This document shows, one piece after another, positions 4,760 to 5,115 of a DNA stretch of 5,115 bases (position 1 is the stretch's first letter; every line of letters starts with the position of its first letter). Below the pieces are notes generated by a model. It was not told where the DNA came from. It did not search any database and saw nothing but the letters and a program-made list of their open reading frames with translations. The position numbers and the translations under genes are program-made. This DNA comes from Methanoregula sp. (GTDB taxonomy: Archaea > Halobacteriota > Methanomicrobia > Methanomicrobiales > Methanospirillaceae): positions 1 through 5,115 of the forward strand of contig JAQTSH010000144.1 of the NCBI GenBank assembly GCA_028711405.1, written 5' to 3'.

Positions 4760-5115
4760 TCAGGCATAGATCCCGGAACCCACAAACCATTGCCCGTCCA
4801 CATCCACCGCGTAACCGGTCTTCTTCTGGACTGAAAAGTTCTGACTCGGATCCACATAGAGATACTCGACAAACCCTCCGCCGTTCTTCGCTTTGAGGGA
4901 CAGGTTCTCGATAAACCGCATACCCTGGGCATCCACCGTCTCCATCCGGTTCGTCCCGATAAGTTCCGGCTGGAACGGCAGTGCACGCGTCGTCCCGTCA
5001 TAATCGTAGGCGAAGATATACAGGCTGCCGGAGATAAACTCCCCGGTCCGGTTGTTGAAGACCGCGAGCGACTCGTTCCGGCTGTGCTGCCGGGCAAACA
5101 CCTGCGCCCGCTCCA
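4760..5115 (-). CDS. Cache-domain protein, C-terminal part, running off the window
   Basis: The frame is open to the window edge and ends at the TGA at 4762-4760, so about 117 C-terminal residues are visible; the start lies outside. The sequence reads as the distal half of a Cache-type (PAS-like, ligand-binding) extracellular sensor domain. It has SLAVFNNRTGEF followed by LYIFAYDYDGTTRALPFQPE, then the helix AQGMRFIENLSLKAKNGGG, the FVEYLYVDP strand, a K-K-T-G-Y-A-V-D-V strand and the closing WFVGSGIY. That order and the GxxxI-Y ending are typical of single Cache domains that Methanomicrobiales carry in secreted or lipid-anchored proteins and in receptors. Because the protein stops immediately after the domain, it has no C-terminal kinase or methyl-accepting module. 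The GTG at 5101 is probably not the start, because the frame continues upstream. The region is GC-rich, unlike the operons to its left. Confidence 0.75.
   Translation of the reverse strand, partial: ERAQVFARQHSRNESLAVFNNRTGEFISGSLYIFAYDYDGTTRALPFQPELIGTNRMETVDAQGMRFIENLSLKAKNGGGFVEYLYVDPSQNFSVQKKTGYAVDVDGQWFVGSGIYA

Noticed and set aside
4507..5097. Several forward and reverse frames opposite or shifted to the Cache gene
   Set aside because: They have arginine- and serine-rich shadow composition typical of GC-rich DNA, while the Cache frame has clear family motifs.
1..5115. tRNA genes, rRNA or a CRISPR array
   Set aside because: No cloverleaf with a GGTTC-type arm, no rRNA-like stretch and no regularly spaced short repeats were seen on either strand.

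Overview
The window looks like accessory DNA from a methanogenic archaeon, most likely of the Methanomicrobiales. The basis is the truncated secreted Cache-domain protein at the right end, whose sequence style is typical of that order, together with archaeal signals: TATA-like boxes, oligo-T transcript ends, and strong Shine-Dalgarno sites on some genes. The taxonomic assignment is an inference; no rRNA or tRNA gene is present.

Left part (1-1943): a possible 3' scrap of a rightward gene, a gene-free stretch, then three leftward, AT-rich genes joined by two ATGA stop/start overlaps. In transcription order they are a TIGR04255-type protein (1943-1182), an unrecognised 189-residue protein (1185-616) and a small HEPN-like protein (619-248). 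A perfect 12-bp-arm hairpin follows the last stop codon. The tight coupling and the HEPN-like member make this the best candidate for an undescribed defence or toxin-antitoxin-like system in the window; that role is inferred.

Middle (about 2084-3003): no convincing intact gene. It holds two diverged direct copies of a repeat set exactly 319 bp apart over their conserved core, each with two conserved hairpins and ending in a T-tract. C-rich and G-rich flanks on the two sides look like degraded inverted repeats. A small open frame with a good ribosome binding site and a signal-peptide-like start runs into the first copy and may be a gene remnant.

Right-centre (3131-4128): a rightward operon of a DUF3467 protein, a coiled-coil plus winged-helix-like protein, and a 57-residue protein starting in a TAATG overlap. 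It ends in an oligo-T terminator.

Right part (4205-5115): visibly more GC-rich, probably host-like DNA, with two leftward genes. One is a small three-helix membrane protein apparently broken by a single missing base in a G-run; the other is the C-terminal part of the Cache-domain protein that runs off the window. The membrane gene has its own TATA-like promoter, and a T-rich transcript end lies after the Cache gene.
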